Below are positions 49,617 to 62,406 of a DNA stretch of 64,000 nt, one piece after another; position 1 is the stretch's first letter; every line of letters begins with the position of its first letter. Position numbers and translations under genes: made by a program. The stretch comes from Cololabis saira (lineage: Eukaryota > Chordata > Actinopteri > Beloniformes > Belonidae), in contig NC_084599.1 of NCBI RefSeq assembly GCF_033807715.1, positions 12,401,125 to 12,465,124 of the forward strand, written 5' to 3'. Below the pieces are notes generated by a model, which had not been told where the DNA came from, did no database searches, and worked only from the letters and a program-made list of their open reading frames with translations.

Positions 49617-52600
49617 ATCACCAAAAAAAGGAAGTGAATGTACCACTGAGTTTTTGACATCCGCATCTGATCTGCCTGCATCACGACAATTTAAATGTCA
49701 ATGTACATAACTCAGAGAAGACAAAGAAACCAATCTATTTTGTTTAAGCTCACTTTTCAGTCAGTGCAGTTAGTTTTTACTGGCGTGCATAGACGTCATC
49801 ACATGCAACCAAATCACAAACTATTCACAAGCCTGTGAAACTGGTCAAAAACTAGCGGTAGCTAGCTTGGCGAGTCTGACACTAGAACCACGAGTCGCTG
49901 CTTCCTCTATCGATGTGCAAAAGACTACGAGTGGCAGAGGAAGGTTTAAAACAAATCACCAACTTCTGCGACACTTCGACACAGGACACTTCTCTCGGCT
50001 TCTTTTGACACCACGAAAGCAGCTCCAGTGGAACTATATTATTCAACAATGCCATTAGAGGAAGGCGTGGCTCATAAAAATACATGGGAATGAATTTGAA
50101 ATTAAATGTATTTGCCTTTGGTGTTGACTATAGTTACAATTAACTGCAGAGTCTTATTAATAAGACGTAATTTATCATGATTAAAAACTTTATTGGGATG
50201 ACAAAGCTACTCAAACCACACAGGTTACCTGATGGATTGTAAATGAAGGCTCTTTGGTCAGTTCCCCTCATATCTCCTGAAGCTGGCAGACATTGGTTCT
50301 GTTACCAGCAGCAAAGGAAAGTATCTTAACAGTCACATGACATGATCACAGGTATGTTTTGGGTGTTTAATTTGAACACCAGCTCAAAAATACTACCATA
50401 ACATCACACAGTCAGCTCAGAGTAGATATCCTGCCTCCCCATTTTTATCTCTGCCTTTCATCTCCTTTACTATATCAAGATCATGCTGGATCTGCTGGAT
50501 CCCTCTGGGAAGGGAAGCATGACCGGGCTGACACCAGACTAAACCCTTCACAGCTTTGGTTTCTAAGCATACTGCCAAACCTATATCTGAACTTTTTCCT
50601 TTGAAGTGACTGTTTTGTTTCAGGGCTGTGTGAGACAGAAACTCTGTTAGTTTAGATTTCCAGATTTTAATTGTGTCACTTTAGTATCTGGTTCTAGATT
50701 TCATATGCCGTATGTCTGATTCACAGCCATGCAGCATGAAAGAGAATGGACATATCAGACTTTAAAACAGAGTGTGTTGGACAGACTGTATGTTGAATAG
50801 AGTATAGTCTCTGTGTGGATTTGTGATGCAAGGGTTCCTGATAAAGTGGGACCGGATAAGATGTCAGTAGCAGGGTGGAGAGAGTCTAATTAGGTTAGCC
50901 TTGCAACGTTGCAGCGTATTATTGTACGAAGCTCTGTCAAAATATCACCTCTTCAGTTTGGTTATGCATAGTTTTAGTATCGTTTAGCATACACACAGAT
51001 TACAGCTCACGTTAGACGGCAGAAATGAATGTTGCGTATCCATACACTCATCTCATTCCTACCAAATAGCAGCTATGCATGCACTGTTTCTCAAGAAACA
51101 AGGCTACATGCATGCAGACATACGCAGACTCAAATGAAGTACAAGAAAGGACCATAAAATTGAGTGTGTCCAAGCAAGCCCACCATTATAGAGATAGATT
51201 GGGGCTGAAGACTCTTGAAGATAATGACCAAGGAGAAGTGAGTGACCCCCTAAGTGGAGGTAATAAACCGATTCTATACCTTTGTGTCTTCCCCCTCCCT
51301 GCATCAGCTCTCCTTCTCCATATTCATAGTTCTCCATCACCCCAGCTCTTCTCCCCTCCTTCCCCTTAAGCAGACACCCCTACCAGAGGACGCCCCCACC
51401 CTCCTGTCTGCCCCTGTGCTGATCAGTAGGATTTACTGTGCACTCGTCCACAGGTCTCAGCCGGTCAGACAAGCCCTCTGGGTCGATCCAGGTCGAATTC
51501 AATTTGTAAGATATTATGTATTGATCCCTGTGCTCTGTCCTGTCCCCCTCCCAACCCTCCGTGAAGCCATGGCAGTGAAGCTTATTGACCCACATGCATG
51601 ATTCCTCGGATCATCATCATCACCACAGAAGTGTGGCCGTCTGAGCCAGTATTAGGGTCGGTGGCCTTAAGCTTTTACTGGCGACCCTCTGTTACATCTG
51701 CTGCCCGAGATCCTCCACACAACACCTAACACAGAATCTGCCGGGATATATTTTCTCAAAGCTCACGTGGGCTCTTTTGTGCCATAGTGTGAACATTTAA
51801 TATTTGTTTGAACAACTACACTTTTTTTCCTGCTGTTAGTCAGATTTTATTATTCAAATTTCCGGATGTTTCGGCTTACTTTTGCACAGACCTCCCAGTG
51901 TTTCCACCAACCGTCTCATGCTGCCATTTAGCTTAGCCAACAGGGTCTAAATCTTACAGATCAATAGTTACTCCCCAGTCTCTCCATCAAACCCACAAGT
52001 AAATAATTCAAATGAGATTGTTAAACCCCCTGGAATATAAATTGCGGTAGGAAAAAAAAAGGAAAGAAAACTCTCATTGTGATTTGGATCTGGGATTTAC
52101 GGGCAAAACATTCACTGTCATGAGCTGAGGGGCTGGAGGAGGATGATGCCATCCATAAATTTGCAGGTTAAATCAATGACCGCTCTGACTGGATAAATTG
52201 AGATCTGCAGAGCTTTTATGACTTTCCTATTACATTTACATCAAATATTCAGAAAGCTCGATCACTTTCCCATTAGGGATATCATGGTATTACATTGCTG
52301 TCAAAACAAAACAGCAAAAGCACATTCATCCTCGAGCCTAAACACACACATGTCAGCATTAAAAAGGAGGGAAAAAACAATCTCAAACCAGGTTCTGCCA
52401 TATATATTATAGTGCGCCACAAACAACAGGCACATAAACAGATGAGCAGAGGTCTTGCATGGCTGCCACAGATAAGAGAAATAAGGTCACGCGCTAACAG
52501 GGGAGAAAGCGGTACGCCAAGGTGAGCAATGGCTATGACATTTCCAAAACTAGGCTAATTCCCCAGAAAATTTAGAAAGGGCACGTTGCACATTATTGCA

Positions 52601-53421
52601 TCACGATGGCGATCGTGTTCAAAGCAGATCACTCTTTCCTCCCCTGCAGCTCATTTATTCTCCAGCCCAGTGGTGTTCTTTGTCAGACACAAACACGCGT
52701 CTAAATGACCGTGCTTCATGCTGTGCATTCTAAAACAAAGCTCGAAAAACTGTATCTCCGTTAAAGTTACAGAGTGGAACAAAGCAACGATCGTTAAACA
52801 GCAAATGTGATTTCACCTCTTATCTCCACTGGACCATGAAAGTTTAGGCTCCAGACTGAGAGACGCATGTGCATGCACATGTTTACTTAAAGGGAAAACA
52901 GTTCATCCATGCACATATGTGTGAGTGTGTGTCTGTGTACGTGTGTGGGTGCGTGGATCCAGGAAAGCAACAGAGAAAGGAAAAGACAGGAGCTTGTCAC
53001 AAGAGTGTCTGCAGGACGAGTGTAGGATGGAACTGTGGAGTTTCCTCGTTGTACTGTGGGATTCCCTCTGTTTACCCTTCCACTTCCTGTCCCTGCAAGG
53101 AAGCATGAAATACTCAGTGACTCCCCTGGCAGGAAACATGAGCCTGCTCTGCTCTGTGACTCACCATGACCTCCAGCCAAACCCTCATCACATGACTCTT
53201 TCAGAAGAAGCCAGCAGCCAGCTAAGAAAACAAATGTGCTTGATGACGTCGTATTTGTGTCTATTGCAGTGTACTACATATTTTTTATCCAGAGCACTTT
53301 AACGATGTCATGTTGCTGCTGCGCAAATTTAGCTTAGGCAAAAAAATATCACCTCCACTATACTGTCACAGAGTCATTATCTTATTTCAAGCATGAAAAC
53401 GTTGTAACTTTGCATGGCTTA
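49617..53421. other. Intergenic DNA, no gene recognised
   Basis: No exon or repeat family that I can support. Open frames up to about 115 codons (51254-51601) have no splice, start-context or similarity support. Confidence 0.5.
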
Positions 53422-54021
53422 TTAAAGCGGCACTATGTAACTTTTCCACCTTAATATCATATTTCCAGAGTCATTGTGATGGTACATCAACTTCCAACAG
53501 GTGTAATGAAACCTCTGTCATGGTCTGAGGGGTCTGTATCACCTTCACTGGCACTATGTAACTTTGAGGAGCATGGTAGGAACCCTGCCACACTAAAAAA
53601 CTACACATTTTTACGGCTTTGACTGCTTTACGGCACACGTCACTTCGGGCTTGGAGCGCAGCTCCGCAGAAGCTGGTAACCCGTTGCTGTGTTGTAGCTG
53701 CAGCAGCTCCACACATAACAGACGTGGGGAAAAGATCGCTAATGGTTTAACTTTTCACCGCTTTCCTGCTTGGAGGCAGAACCACGGAGGCCAAGTATCT
53801 GATATAACAGAGTAAAAGAGTGAAAGAGTCGTCGGCTCGCTTGGATCGCGACTGTAACGACCAAACATAACGTTCCTCAGTAAACAAACAAACACGCACA
53901 CAGACGGGCGTCGGATCAAAACACGGGTTTATTAAACCACAAACAAACACTCACAGACCGGGGTCGGCTCATTCAAACGGGTTTTATTCCCCACTACTCC
54001 AGCTAAACGCAGTTGCTGGCC

Positions 54022-55627
54022 AGGGGTCCGTTTCACAAAGCAGGTTCAACAAACTCCCAGTCTAATCCTGAACTCTTAGTTGATCTACTCTGAGATCGGA
54101 AACTCTGAGTTTTCGGTTCCAGAACAGCGGATTTGAGGTAATTTACTCAACTCTAAGTAGTTTCACCTGGAGTTACAAGCGTGCACCACAACTATAAAAA
54201 GCCAGTATCTATAGAGCCCTGATACAAGGATTCACCATGGCAACCGGCGACAACAAAAGATACACATACTTTTTCTTTTTTTTTAAACTTTATTTAACAT
54301 TTCAATTTACAAAATCCCTTTGAGGAAAAATTAGTTTGCATCTGAAGATCCACATACTTCACGCCGTGTCCTTTTTCAGCCGAATGGAATTAGAGATTTT
54401 AATGCGCGCATACGGCGAATTTGAACAAGTTTTTTGAAAAAAAGAGTAACACCGCAGCACAGAATATAATATAAAATTAATTTAACAGATCTTTACATCA
54501 TTCACCTGCAATCCTGTGGAACTCCTCCTTGGTGGCTTGGACAGGTTGATCATAAACCTGTCCAAGCCACCCGTCCCTTGAAATACGGAATTGTTCCGTA
54601 ATTGGGAATTAAAAGTTGCGTTACGTATTGCAGTGTTTCCCAACCCTGGTCCTCGAGGCCCACTGTCCTGCATGTTTTAGATGTTTCCCTGCTTCAGCAC
54701 ACCGTGATACAAGTGGCTGTGTCATCAACAGAAGTGTCAAGACCTTGATGACCTCTAAAACATGCAGGACATTGTGCCCCGAGGACCAGGGTTGGGAAAC
54801 ACTGCCGTATTGAACCAATACAGACACATATTATGCTCTTATTTATTTATGTAATAATATACAGGTGGAGGTCGGAAAATTTGAATATATTGCAAAACTT
54901 AATTCGTTCGTAGTAAATTCAACTTAAGGTGAAACAAATATTATTTCCCACTACATGCAAAGTGAGATATTTCAAGCCTTTATTTGTTATAATTTTGATG
55001 ATTATGGCTCACAGTTTATGAAAACCCCAAATAAAAAATCTAAAAAAATTAGAATATATTATGAAATCATTAAACAATTCAATCATTAAAATTCTAAAAA
55101 ATAAAGGATTAACATATATTGCTCTGCGAGTACTGAGACTATGTAATATACATGTATTACGGGGTCTGATAACCATCTCCCGACGAATATTTATTGAGCT
55201 GCGCATTAATGCTGCACCTTCATCAATTGGGTCTTCATCAAGGACATGCCATGTTCGTGACAATGGACTTCTAATATACTGACTCTGTTTTTAATGACAG
55301 ACGGCAGAACTTCGCCAAAACTCGCCTGCTGACTGAATGAATGAGGAAATCAAATGTGCGTGCGGCTCTGAAAGAGGCGGAGACGCAGAAAAACTCCAGG
55401 TTCATTCATATAAACCTGGTCCCGACCAGGTTAGGTTCAGAGAGTCTGTTACTACGGTAACTGACCGAGAGCTTAAGTTACCTCTCTTTGTGAAACAGGC
55501 TAGAGTTACCTCTCTTTCTCTGGTTTGAGTTACCTCCCTTTGTGAAACGGAAAACTCAGAGTTTCCCTCATTTCAGGGTTAACAGACTCAGAGTTTTCAC
55601 TAAACCTGCTTTGTGAAACGGGCCCCA
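54022..55627. mobile_element. Nested element with GTTTCACAAAGCAGGTT ends
   Basis: AGGGGTCCGTTTCACAAAGC at the left and GCTTTGTGAAACGGGCCCC at the right are inverted repeats. Further inside, copies of ACTCTGAGTTTTCGG and ACTCAGAGTTT also face each other. PIF/Harbinger-type elements of fish have ends like this (from memory, not certain). The right half contains a diverged, A/T-rich stretch (54860-55060) resembling another dispersed element and a degenerate coding-like stretch (55100-55290). Confidence 0.65.
54631..54804. mobile_element. hAT-type MITE, CAGTGTTTCCCAACCCTGGT family
   Basis: CAGTGTTTCCCAACCCTGGT at the left is the reverse complement of ACCAGGGTTGGGAAACACTG at the right (20 of 20). 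Flanks are ACGTATTG (54623-54630) and CCGTATTG (54805-54812), an 8-bp duplication with one difference. The 174-bp element is almost entirely two arms: CATGTTTTAGA and TCTAAAACATG also pair inside. It sits inside the nested element 54022-55627. Confidence 0.88.
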
Positions 55628-55968
55628 GTTCTCTGCGGTGCGATTAATTTTGTTGAGGAAAAAATATTAACTATTTGATTTTTAGCTGCAGAGGAAAAAA
55701 ATAATCTCACGAGGAAAAAAAAATATTGCTCACGCCTCGGAGCCTCTTCAGCATAATATAGCAGTCAAAAAAAAAAGAAAAGAAAAGTAAGAGTAATACA
55801 AAACATGTACTGTATGTTGTACTATTATACTAATTTATTGAAACACATGGCGAGTCAAACATTTACCAAAGCAGCTGCCAAACACTCCTAAACAAGGTAG
55901 TAAGACGTGGGTTGTGCAGAACTGCGGCAGTAAATCCCTTATAAAGAGTGGCGCTCCGACGAGGAGCT

Positions 55969-56244
55969 TCATTCTTTAGTAGTGATTTCATATGGATCCA
56001 GACCGTTAATAATCATTATTTTCTCCATATACCGCTCCCTGGCTTCCTTGTTTAAGGTATCCCGGTAAATTCCAGTTCCTTTCCAGCAGTTTAACATCTT
56101 TTTTTTTTGCGTTCCATCTGTTCGCTTGGTGAAACAGAAAAGCGTCCCGTCTTCTCTCAAAACAAATGCAGCGACGGGACAGGAGTTTTCCGGCAGTACG
56201 TGCTGGTGCTCATGGGAAACGTAGTGTTCTTTCTGGTAAAGCAC
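55969..56244 (-). pseudogene. Leftover transposon-associated reading frame (DPYEI motif)
   Basis: A 91-codon frame starts MLYQKEHYVSHEHQHVLPEN and ends RERYMEKIMIINGLDPYEIT followed by TKE-stop. The NKEARERYMEK...GLDPYEI wording resembles the N-terminal exon of a multicopy fish protein family whose members I recall as transposon-linked hypotheticals; normally a tryptophan-containing continuation follows DPYEI, which here is replaced by a stop. It lies just inside the right end of the TTAA element and reads inward. Likely a relic; no function is assigned. Confidence 0.4.
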
Positions 56245-56576
56245 TACCGCTTTTGTCCAAAAGAGGCCGCCAAACTCAGAAAAGCTGAAAGTTACGTTGT
56301 GCTGCTTTAAGCATGCTACACAGTCTCAGGTATCCATTGCCTACATGGAGCCTTATTTAAAAATGAAGATAATCATTCTGTAGTACTTCTGTGTAAACTA
56401 CAATCTCCATAACACAAACTATTTTTGTCCCATGCTTTTCCATGACATAAAATTGTCAAAGATTCACCAGGCAAATTTCCCACATTGGGATTGTTTTATC
56501 AGGACTCTAAAATAAGAAGCATGATTCCTAAAGCAGTGATAAAATACAGGTTTGAGCATTTAATCGACTAAAGTAC

Positions 56577-56714
56577 CATCCATCCATCCATCCATCCATC
56601 CATCCATCCATCCATCCATCCATCCATCCATCCATCCATCCATCCATCCATCCATCCATCCATCCATCCATCCATCCATCCATCCATCCATCCATCCATC
56701 CATCCATCCATCCA
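56577..56714. repeat. (CATC)n tetranucleotide microsatellite, 138 bp
   Basis: A perfect run of about 34 CATC units. Confidence 0.97.
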
Positions 56715-58497
56715 CAAAATTTTTACAAAATTCTTTTTACATTGGACCTTTTATAAGTTAAGAATTGTATTCATAGTCCTTCTAATGGCATACAAATCCC
56801 TCAATGTCCTACAATTGTATTCTTAAACATCCTATTGTTGCATATTCCCCCCTTTGTGCTTTGAAATATGATGCTGAAAAGATTTATTTTTGATAGACCT
56901 TTTAAAAAATTCACAAGTTATGAATCAATGTTTTTGGTTCACAATAACTTTTTTATATGCATTGAACATGCATACTTTGCCTACTAGTCGATTTTTCTTT
57001 TTAATCCCTTATTACTACTTGGTATATCAGTTTAATGCGAGTTTACTGCAAGTTTTGTTCATGTTTTATGTTTTTGTATTGTTTCCACACTTTTAGTTTA
57101 TCTCAGTTCTGTTGAATACTTTGCATCTGTTCTTTAAAACAGCTTTATGACTAGAACTGAGGGGGGAGACCTTAAATGAGTCTTCTTTTAGATTGCAAAG
57201 TATTTCCATGTACAAGTTTGTGACGAGAGCTCACTGAAAACACATTGTAAAACACAATGGCTTACTTATAAAGGGTACTGCTGCAGGCAACTCAGATCCA
57301 ATGAAGCCAATTAAAGACTTAATGAAAAAGTTTACCAGCATGTCCGACAGCAGTATATGTAGATTCTCCGCCACTGGACAGCATTAAAACATAATTACTT
57401 CCTTAATTGTTGTTATTCAGGAATTCCCTCTCATAATATTACTTTTCCATCATGTCCCCATTAATTTAAAGTTGACCTTGAAAAACTGACAGTGAAATGA
57501 TTTCTGAATTGCTTTTCTGGTTGATCAGAATTGTATCGATATTATCAATAAAGATTGTACATTCTGATATGGGGTTTTGAAATGGAAAAGAAAACAATGT
57601 GAGTGATAAAACATCTCTACTGAGTAACTCCACCACTACCGTGACTCACTGGCTGTGAGCTTTTACCACAAGCCTGGCCAGCTATCTAATACCAGTTTCA
57701 AAATCCTTTCGCAAGAGAAAACAATAAACCTCGAGCAAGCAAATTATGTGCTGTGTCTGCTCTGAAGGTATTTGGCTTATTAAAAATGCAAAAGAAAGCC
57801 TACTTTAGGAAAGTCTAGAGAGTTAGGCTCTTATTCTATTCCTAAATAGTCTGTTTTCCCTGAAACGCCACATATCCACTCTCAATTTCTACCTTAATCT
57901 GCATCTAATGTTTACTCTGGTTAATGTGTGCAGACTGGTGTACAATAAATCATTTAATTAAATCAAATCAAATAAGAAAATCATCAGCTTAAGATTGAAT
58001 TATAGGTCACATTATAGATCACATTTGAAAACATAAATCAAAAAGTGTTTTATAATAAAAAAAATACAGTTAAAAAAATAAGGCAAGAAAGGGCAGATAT
58101 TGAATTCAAAATCATCAACAAATATGAACAAATAAATGGTAAAAACGGAAAAACTGTGCAGCCCATTTTGAATACTTCATGTAGGTGTCTCAAATTCTCA
58201 AGTGGAAGGCAAAATGAGAGGAGACTGGAGCATCTGAGCAGTTGTACAGGAAAAGTTTAACTGCAGCTACTGCAAATGCTCACCTCTATGATTTAATCTG
58301 GAACTTGGAACATCAAGCATATGTCTTAACTCCCACAAAGCAAGGATTTAAAACAAGTTTAAAGTGTAGCCAAAGTTCACTCACTTTGCTCTATTACCTT
58401 GTAGTTGATACAGAACAGCTGTGTTTTCTGATACATTCGTCTTCAAAGAGACAGGAGGACTATGGGTACACTTTGCAAGATTTGTTGTGTGTGTGTG

Positions 58498-58580
<83 letters not shown>

Positions 58581-59238
58581 ATAGGTTTTCATTTGTATGG
58601 ATTTGTATTGCATCATTACAGAAAATCAATTTATACATATTTCTTTTTTTCTTTCAGCTTTTGCCCTTTCTAGGGGTCACCACAGAAGATCACTGTGATC
58701 TGCATATTGATTTGCTATAGTTTTTAATATGTCTGATGCACTTCTTCACAAACCTCCCCAATTATCTGGGCCTGGGACCAGCACTACGAGGGCTATGAGA
58801 GTTATAATAATAATATTACTCATAGTGTTTCCGTATTAAAATACTATACAATAATATAAAAAAATACATCTATATTTTACCCACTTCTTTACACTCCCAA
58901 CCAGCCGTGTGATCGACAATAAGCTTTTTTCGTAACTGCACTGTTTAATAAGATGAGTGCTTTACAGCAGCGGATGTTACAAAAAAAAAATGTATGTCTG
59001 TACTAAATATGGTGGCAATATATTTGTATTTATAGTATGGATCAAAGTCATCTAGTCTGGCTGAAATTCAAGGATCCATTAATCCTTTTTCACTTCTTTA
59101 AAATCAGTGCACAGCAAGTGTGCAAAACCCTTAAACTGTGTCACAATGTATAAGCACTCACTGAGTGAAGGCTGGCTTTTGTCTTTATTTCTTAGTTGAC
59201 TGTCTTGGATTTGTGCTTCCTTCCTTCCTCTCCTTCAG
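56715..59238. other. Intergenic DNA with one GT array
   Basis: AT-rich, no exon recognised. An interrupted (TG)n array lies at 58485-58576 and gives spurious Cys-Val frames. Confidence 0.55.
58485..58576. repeat. (TG)n microsatellite
   Basis: About 90 bp of TG with one CG step near 58503. Confidence 0.95.
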
Positions 59239-59239
59239 A

Positions 59240-59296
59240 TTTCGGCTTTTTCTGACTTTGGTGTCATGTGCCAACAGTCAGACACAGGACCAGCGG
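59240..59296 (+). other. Candidate internal exon, unidentified
   Basis: A pyrimidine tract (cttccttcctctccttcag, to 59239) and a gtaagc donor (from 59297) bound 57 bp, exactly 19 codons in one frame: ISAFSDFGVMCQQSDTGPA. Both splice strings are good matches to consensus, but I do not recognise the peptide, and short exon-like intervals occur by chance in 35 kb of non-coding DNA. Confidence 0.2.
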
Positions 59297-59944
59297 TAAG
59301 CCTGGACTGTTTCAAACGTACACCAGACGCTGCAGCCGGAAGACAGACAGGAACTGTGAAGCTCTGAGAAGCTCTGTCACTGCATACCATCAAAAAGCTG
59401 CCTTAAAACAAACAGCGCTGCATATGTGCAAGTGCTAGGCAGGTGGGGAGGGTTGTTAGCCAACATGCAGAGTTTTTTGCAGTGTGTTGCTCTGATCAGC
59501 CTCGTCTGAAATGAGATTTTATTTTTAAATATAGAAAAAAAGAATAGAAAATGAGACTATCAGAGTTAATGTCAAGTGGTAACACTATTCTCATTCATCT
59601 GCAGTCCTTATTCTTCGTGCAGGCCAATTACAAAATACAGCACATGCCAATTTTCCAAGAGAAAAGGTTATTTTCAGTGGATGAAGATAGACTTTCCACT
59701 TGACCTGTGTATAATCAAAGAGCATAACAATGAAACCAGGTTCACTCTGTGGTTTCTCCCTGCAGCTTTCTGACATTTAGCAGAGCTGTCTTTTGACTTA
59801 ACGACTTGTGAATGAAGACAAGCATCTGTTCAATCTTTGCAGCTCCCTCATTTAGTTGTTATTTTCCATGTTTACAATAGACACAGAAAGATCGAGGTAG
59901 TATTGAGTTGTTTTTGTTTTTTTTTAAGCTTCAAAACCAAAGCA

Positions 59945-60178
59945 ATGGACAGTCAGTTCTTATTGAAAAAAAAGAAGATTGAGGAATTGGAAAAGGCTTA
60001 TTTAAAATTCAATCTAAACATCAGACATGTGCAAGATTGGGAAGGACTTAAAAACACAACCAAGTCAAATGCCAAACTGATCCAAAAGCAGAAGAAAGTG
60101 TCCCAACTGGGTCGGATCGGGGCTGTCAGATGTCTGTCAGTCTGGACAGATCTCCTCAGCCAGTCTGGGAAGTATTGA
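59945..60178 (+). other. Candidate Lys-rich small ORF, unidentified
   Basis: From ATG at 59945 the frame reads MDSQFLLKKKKIEELEKAYL, then a predicted helical stretch ending VWTDLLSQSGKY. It follows a long T tract and AAG (near 59921-59932) that could be an acceptor. The heptad-like KKKIEELEKAYLKF suggests a coiled coil. No donor, partner exon or known relative seen; probably chance. Confidence 0.2.
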
Positions 60179-60921
60179 TTTCTTTGATTGATTCACGGCT
60201 CTGTCCATCTGCCTGATCCAGGCTTTAATGCCACAGAGTACACCAGAGGAAGAAATGGGGAGGATGGAAAAGGATAGCACAGAGAAGAAAAACAGATACG
60301 AATACAGATAAGTTGGTGCATCAGGAGGTGTAGGAGGGGACAGAGAGAGTCTTAGCAGTCTTCTGGACAGCTGGTGCTGATAGCTAATCTGCTCACGGCT
60401 GGTGCTTTTTGTAAAACATGAAACCTTGCAACCTGATAGCATGAATTAATAAATGAACAATTTTGCTTACAACAGGGCCCCCTGTTCCATCTGGGTTTCT
60501 TTACACAGACACAGTGGACACTTAGAGGGGCCCACAGGGGTATTCATTCCCTGGAGTACTAGCTACACAGACCACTGGGTGACTGAGAACCACTTGATCA
60601 CATAATGACACTAAGAGCCACTGTTCTTGCTCATGCAGTACAGTGTGCAGAATCTGTGAATAGCATTTGGGATGCAACCAAATGATGCTTCTCTCTCGCT
60701 TTTTTTAAATGGTTGCTCAGAGTGGGTCCAATAAGCAGTGTGGGTGGTGAATGAGGAACCATTAACTAGATAGCTGAATGAAAGGCAGCTCAGTTTTCTT
60801 TTGGCTTCTTTACTTTTCAAAGTGCAGCAATGAGAACACCTGCATCAAGAGACAAATGCAGCTGCAGTAGTGGTGGGGAGTAGGAATTCAGGGCTTAGAG
60901 GGAGAAAAAGGTGAGGTAAGG
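60179..60921. other. Intergenic DNA, nothing recognised
   Basis: No supported gene or repeat. Confidence 0.5.
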
Positions 60922-60923
60922 TA

Positions 60924-62339
60924 CCGTATTTTCGCGACCATATGGCGAACTGTGTGGAAAGGCGCACCCTCAGTTTTGTGTGTCATTTTTGGTTTTAAAA
61001 CACACATACGGCGCACCGACCCAAAAGGCGCCGTCTACGGAGACGGAGCTGCACAGACACGCGTTGCAAAACACACACGCGCTAAAAATACAGCAGACGC
61101 AAAACTTAGTTTGATATTTTATTTCACTTTTCACATCAATCAAACCCTTCAAAGGTTCATATTCTGTTTCTGCATTAAAGAATTTAAAAAAACCACCGGG
61201 TTGCTGCACAAACCTGTCTCAGCCACTGATCATCTCCTCATCCATCCAGCCCTTTTCATTTCACTCTGGCTGGAAAAGTCTCTTTAGGGAACGCTTTTCT
61301 TTTAAAAATCCCGACCACGGCGGTCCCGGGTCCCGCTCCCCGTTTGCTCCCTCGCGCTGGACCGGGTCCCGGGTCCCGGGTCCCGGGTCCCGGTCCGCCC
61401 CCCGCGCTGGTCCCGCGGCGGACCGGGTCCCGGTCCGCCCCCCCCCCCGCGCTGGTCCCGCGGCGGTCCCGGGTCCCGCGTCCCGGGACCCTCGCGCTGG
61501 ACCCGCTCACACACGCGCTGTCGGGGATCCGGTACCGGGGTTTGTATCCGACAGGAGCTCCGTTAATTCAGCTACGCCAGTCCGAATTTCCAGACCTGTC
61601 TCAGCTTCTTGATCATCATCCCTTCATCCAGCCACCCCTTTTCATTCACCCTTATAATGACTCCGGCTGGAAACCTCTTATGCAAAGTTTTTCTTTTAAA
61701 AATCACCATAAGTTTCTGTCCATCAGCTGCGCCAGTCCAGCACCACATAGCCTACATGAGAATCTGTGTGTCGCGCCGCGAATACACACACGCGCATGTC
61801 GGGATCCGGTACCGGGTTTGTAACCGACAGATTTGGCTGCAAATCTCGGAAAGTGAAGCTGATCTGACCTGAGACAGACCCCAGAAATCTCTGCTCTTAA
61901 AGCGGCCGGGAACCAGGTCATCGGACCCGCTTGGGGAACCAGGAAGTCGGCTGCAGCAGCGACCATCACCGCGCTGCTGCAGCCGCTGCTTTAACCGGGG
62001 AATGTGGACGGTTCCGACCGGCCGGCGCTGCAGAACACTCACACACAAGTGTGCTTATTTAAATAGAGCGGAGCAAAACTTAGTTTGATTGTATTTTATT
62101 TCACTTTACACATCAAGCAAATCCTTAAAAGTCTTCATCATCTGTTTCGCATTAAACAGCTCAGTGGATGGTCTCATTCAGCTTCACCCGCCCCCTTCTC
62201 TTTTTACCTTCTCATGGTGGCCGACCTGACATTACCGTAATTCAGGTAATAGACACGGCGCACCGTTTCTTAAGGCGCCCGGCACATTAAAAAAAAAAAA
62301 AAAAAAAAAAAAAGTTGCGCCTTATGGTCGCGAAAATAC

Positions 62340-62341
<2 letters not shown>
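60924..62341. mobile_element. TA-flanked element (CCGTATTTTCGCGACCATA ends) with duplicated interior
   Basis: Left end CCGTATTTTCGCGACCATA; right end TATGGTCGCGAAAATACGG (with a TT overlap), near-perfect inverted repeats between TA dinucleotides at 60922-60923 and 62342-62343. Next to the ends are the family's GGCGCACC/GGCGCC motifs. The 1.4-kb interior has several blocks present twice: AAACTTAGTTTGAT (about 61101 and 62075), TCTTTTAAAAATC (about 61299 and 61691), and GATCCGGTACCGGG (about 61527 and 61804). A GC-rich GGGTCCCG repeat lies at 61323-61495. No transposase. Confidence 0.8.
61323..61495. repeat. GC-rich GGTCCCG-type minisatellite
   Basis: Tandem and dispersed copies of CGGGTCCCGG and CCGCGCTGGTCCCGCGGCGG. 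It makes Pro/Arg/Gly-rich frames on both strands that are not genes. Confidence 0.85.

Positions 62342-62401
<60 letters not shown>
62342..62401. repeat. (TA)n microsatellite at the element's right edge
   Basis: About 60 bp of pure TA directly continuing the element's TA flank. Confidence 0.95.

Positions 62402-62406
<5 letters not shown>

Larger units (their letters stand above)
53426..56306 (-). mobile_element. TTAA-flanked composite element (AGCGGCACTATGTAAC ends)
   Basis: TTAA at 53422-53425 is followed by AGCGGCACTATGTAAC. The right end GTTACGTTGTGCTGCT is followed by TTAA at 56307-56310. The ends are inverted repeats with a few mismatches. A second partial copy of the left end (GGCACTATGTAACTTTGAGG) lies at about 53551, so the left part is duplicated or a second element is truncated there. 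The middle (54022-55627) is another element. The right part encodes a leftover minus-strand frame (55969-56244). Confidence 0.75.

Noticed and set aside
61256..61823. Pro/Arg/Gly-rich frames on both strands
   Set aside because: Produced by the GGTCCCG minisatellite inside a transposon.
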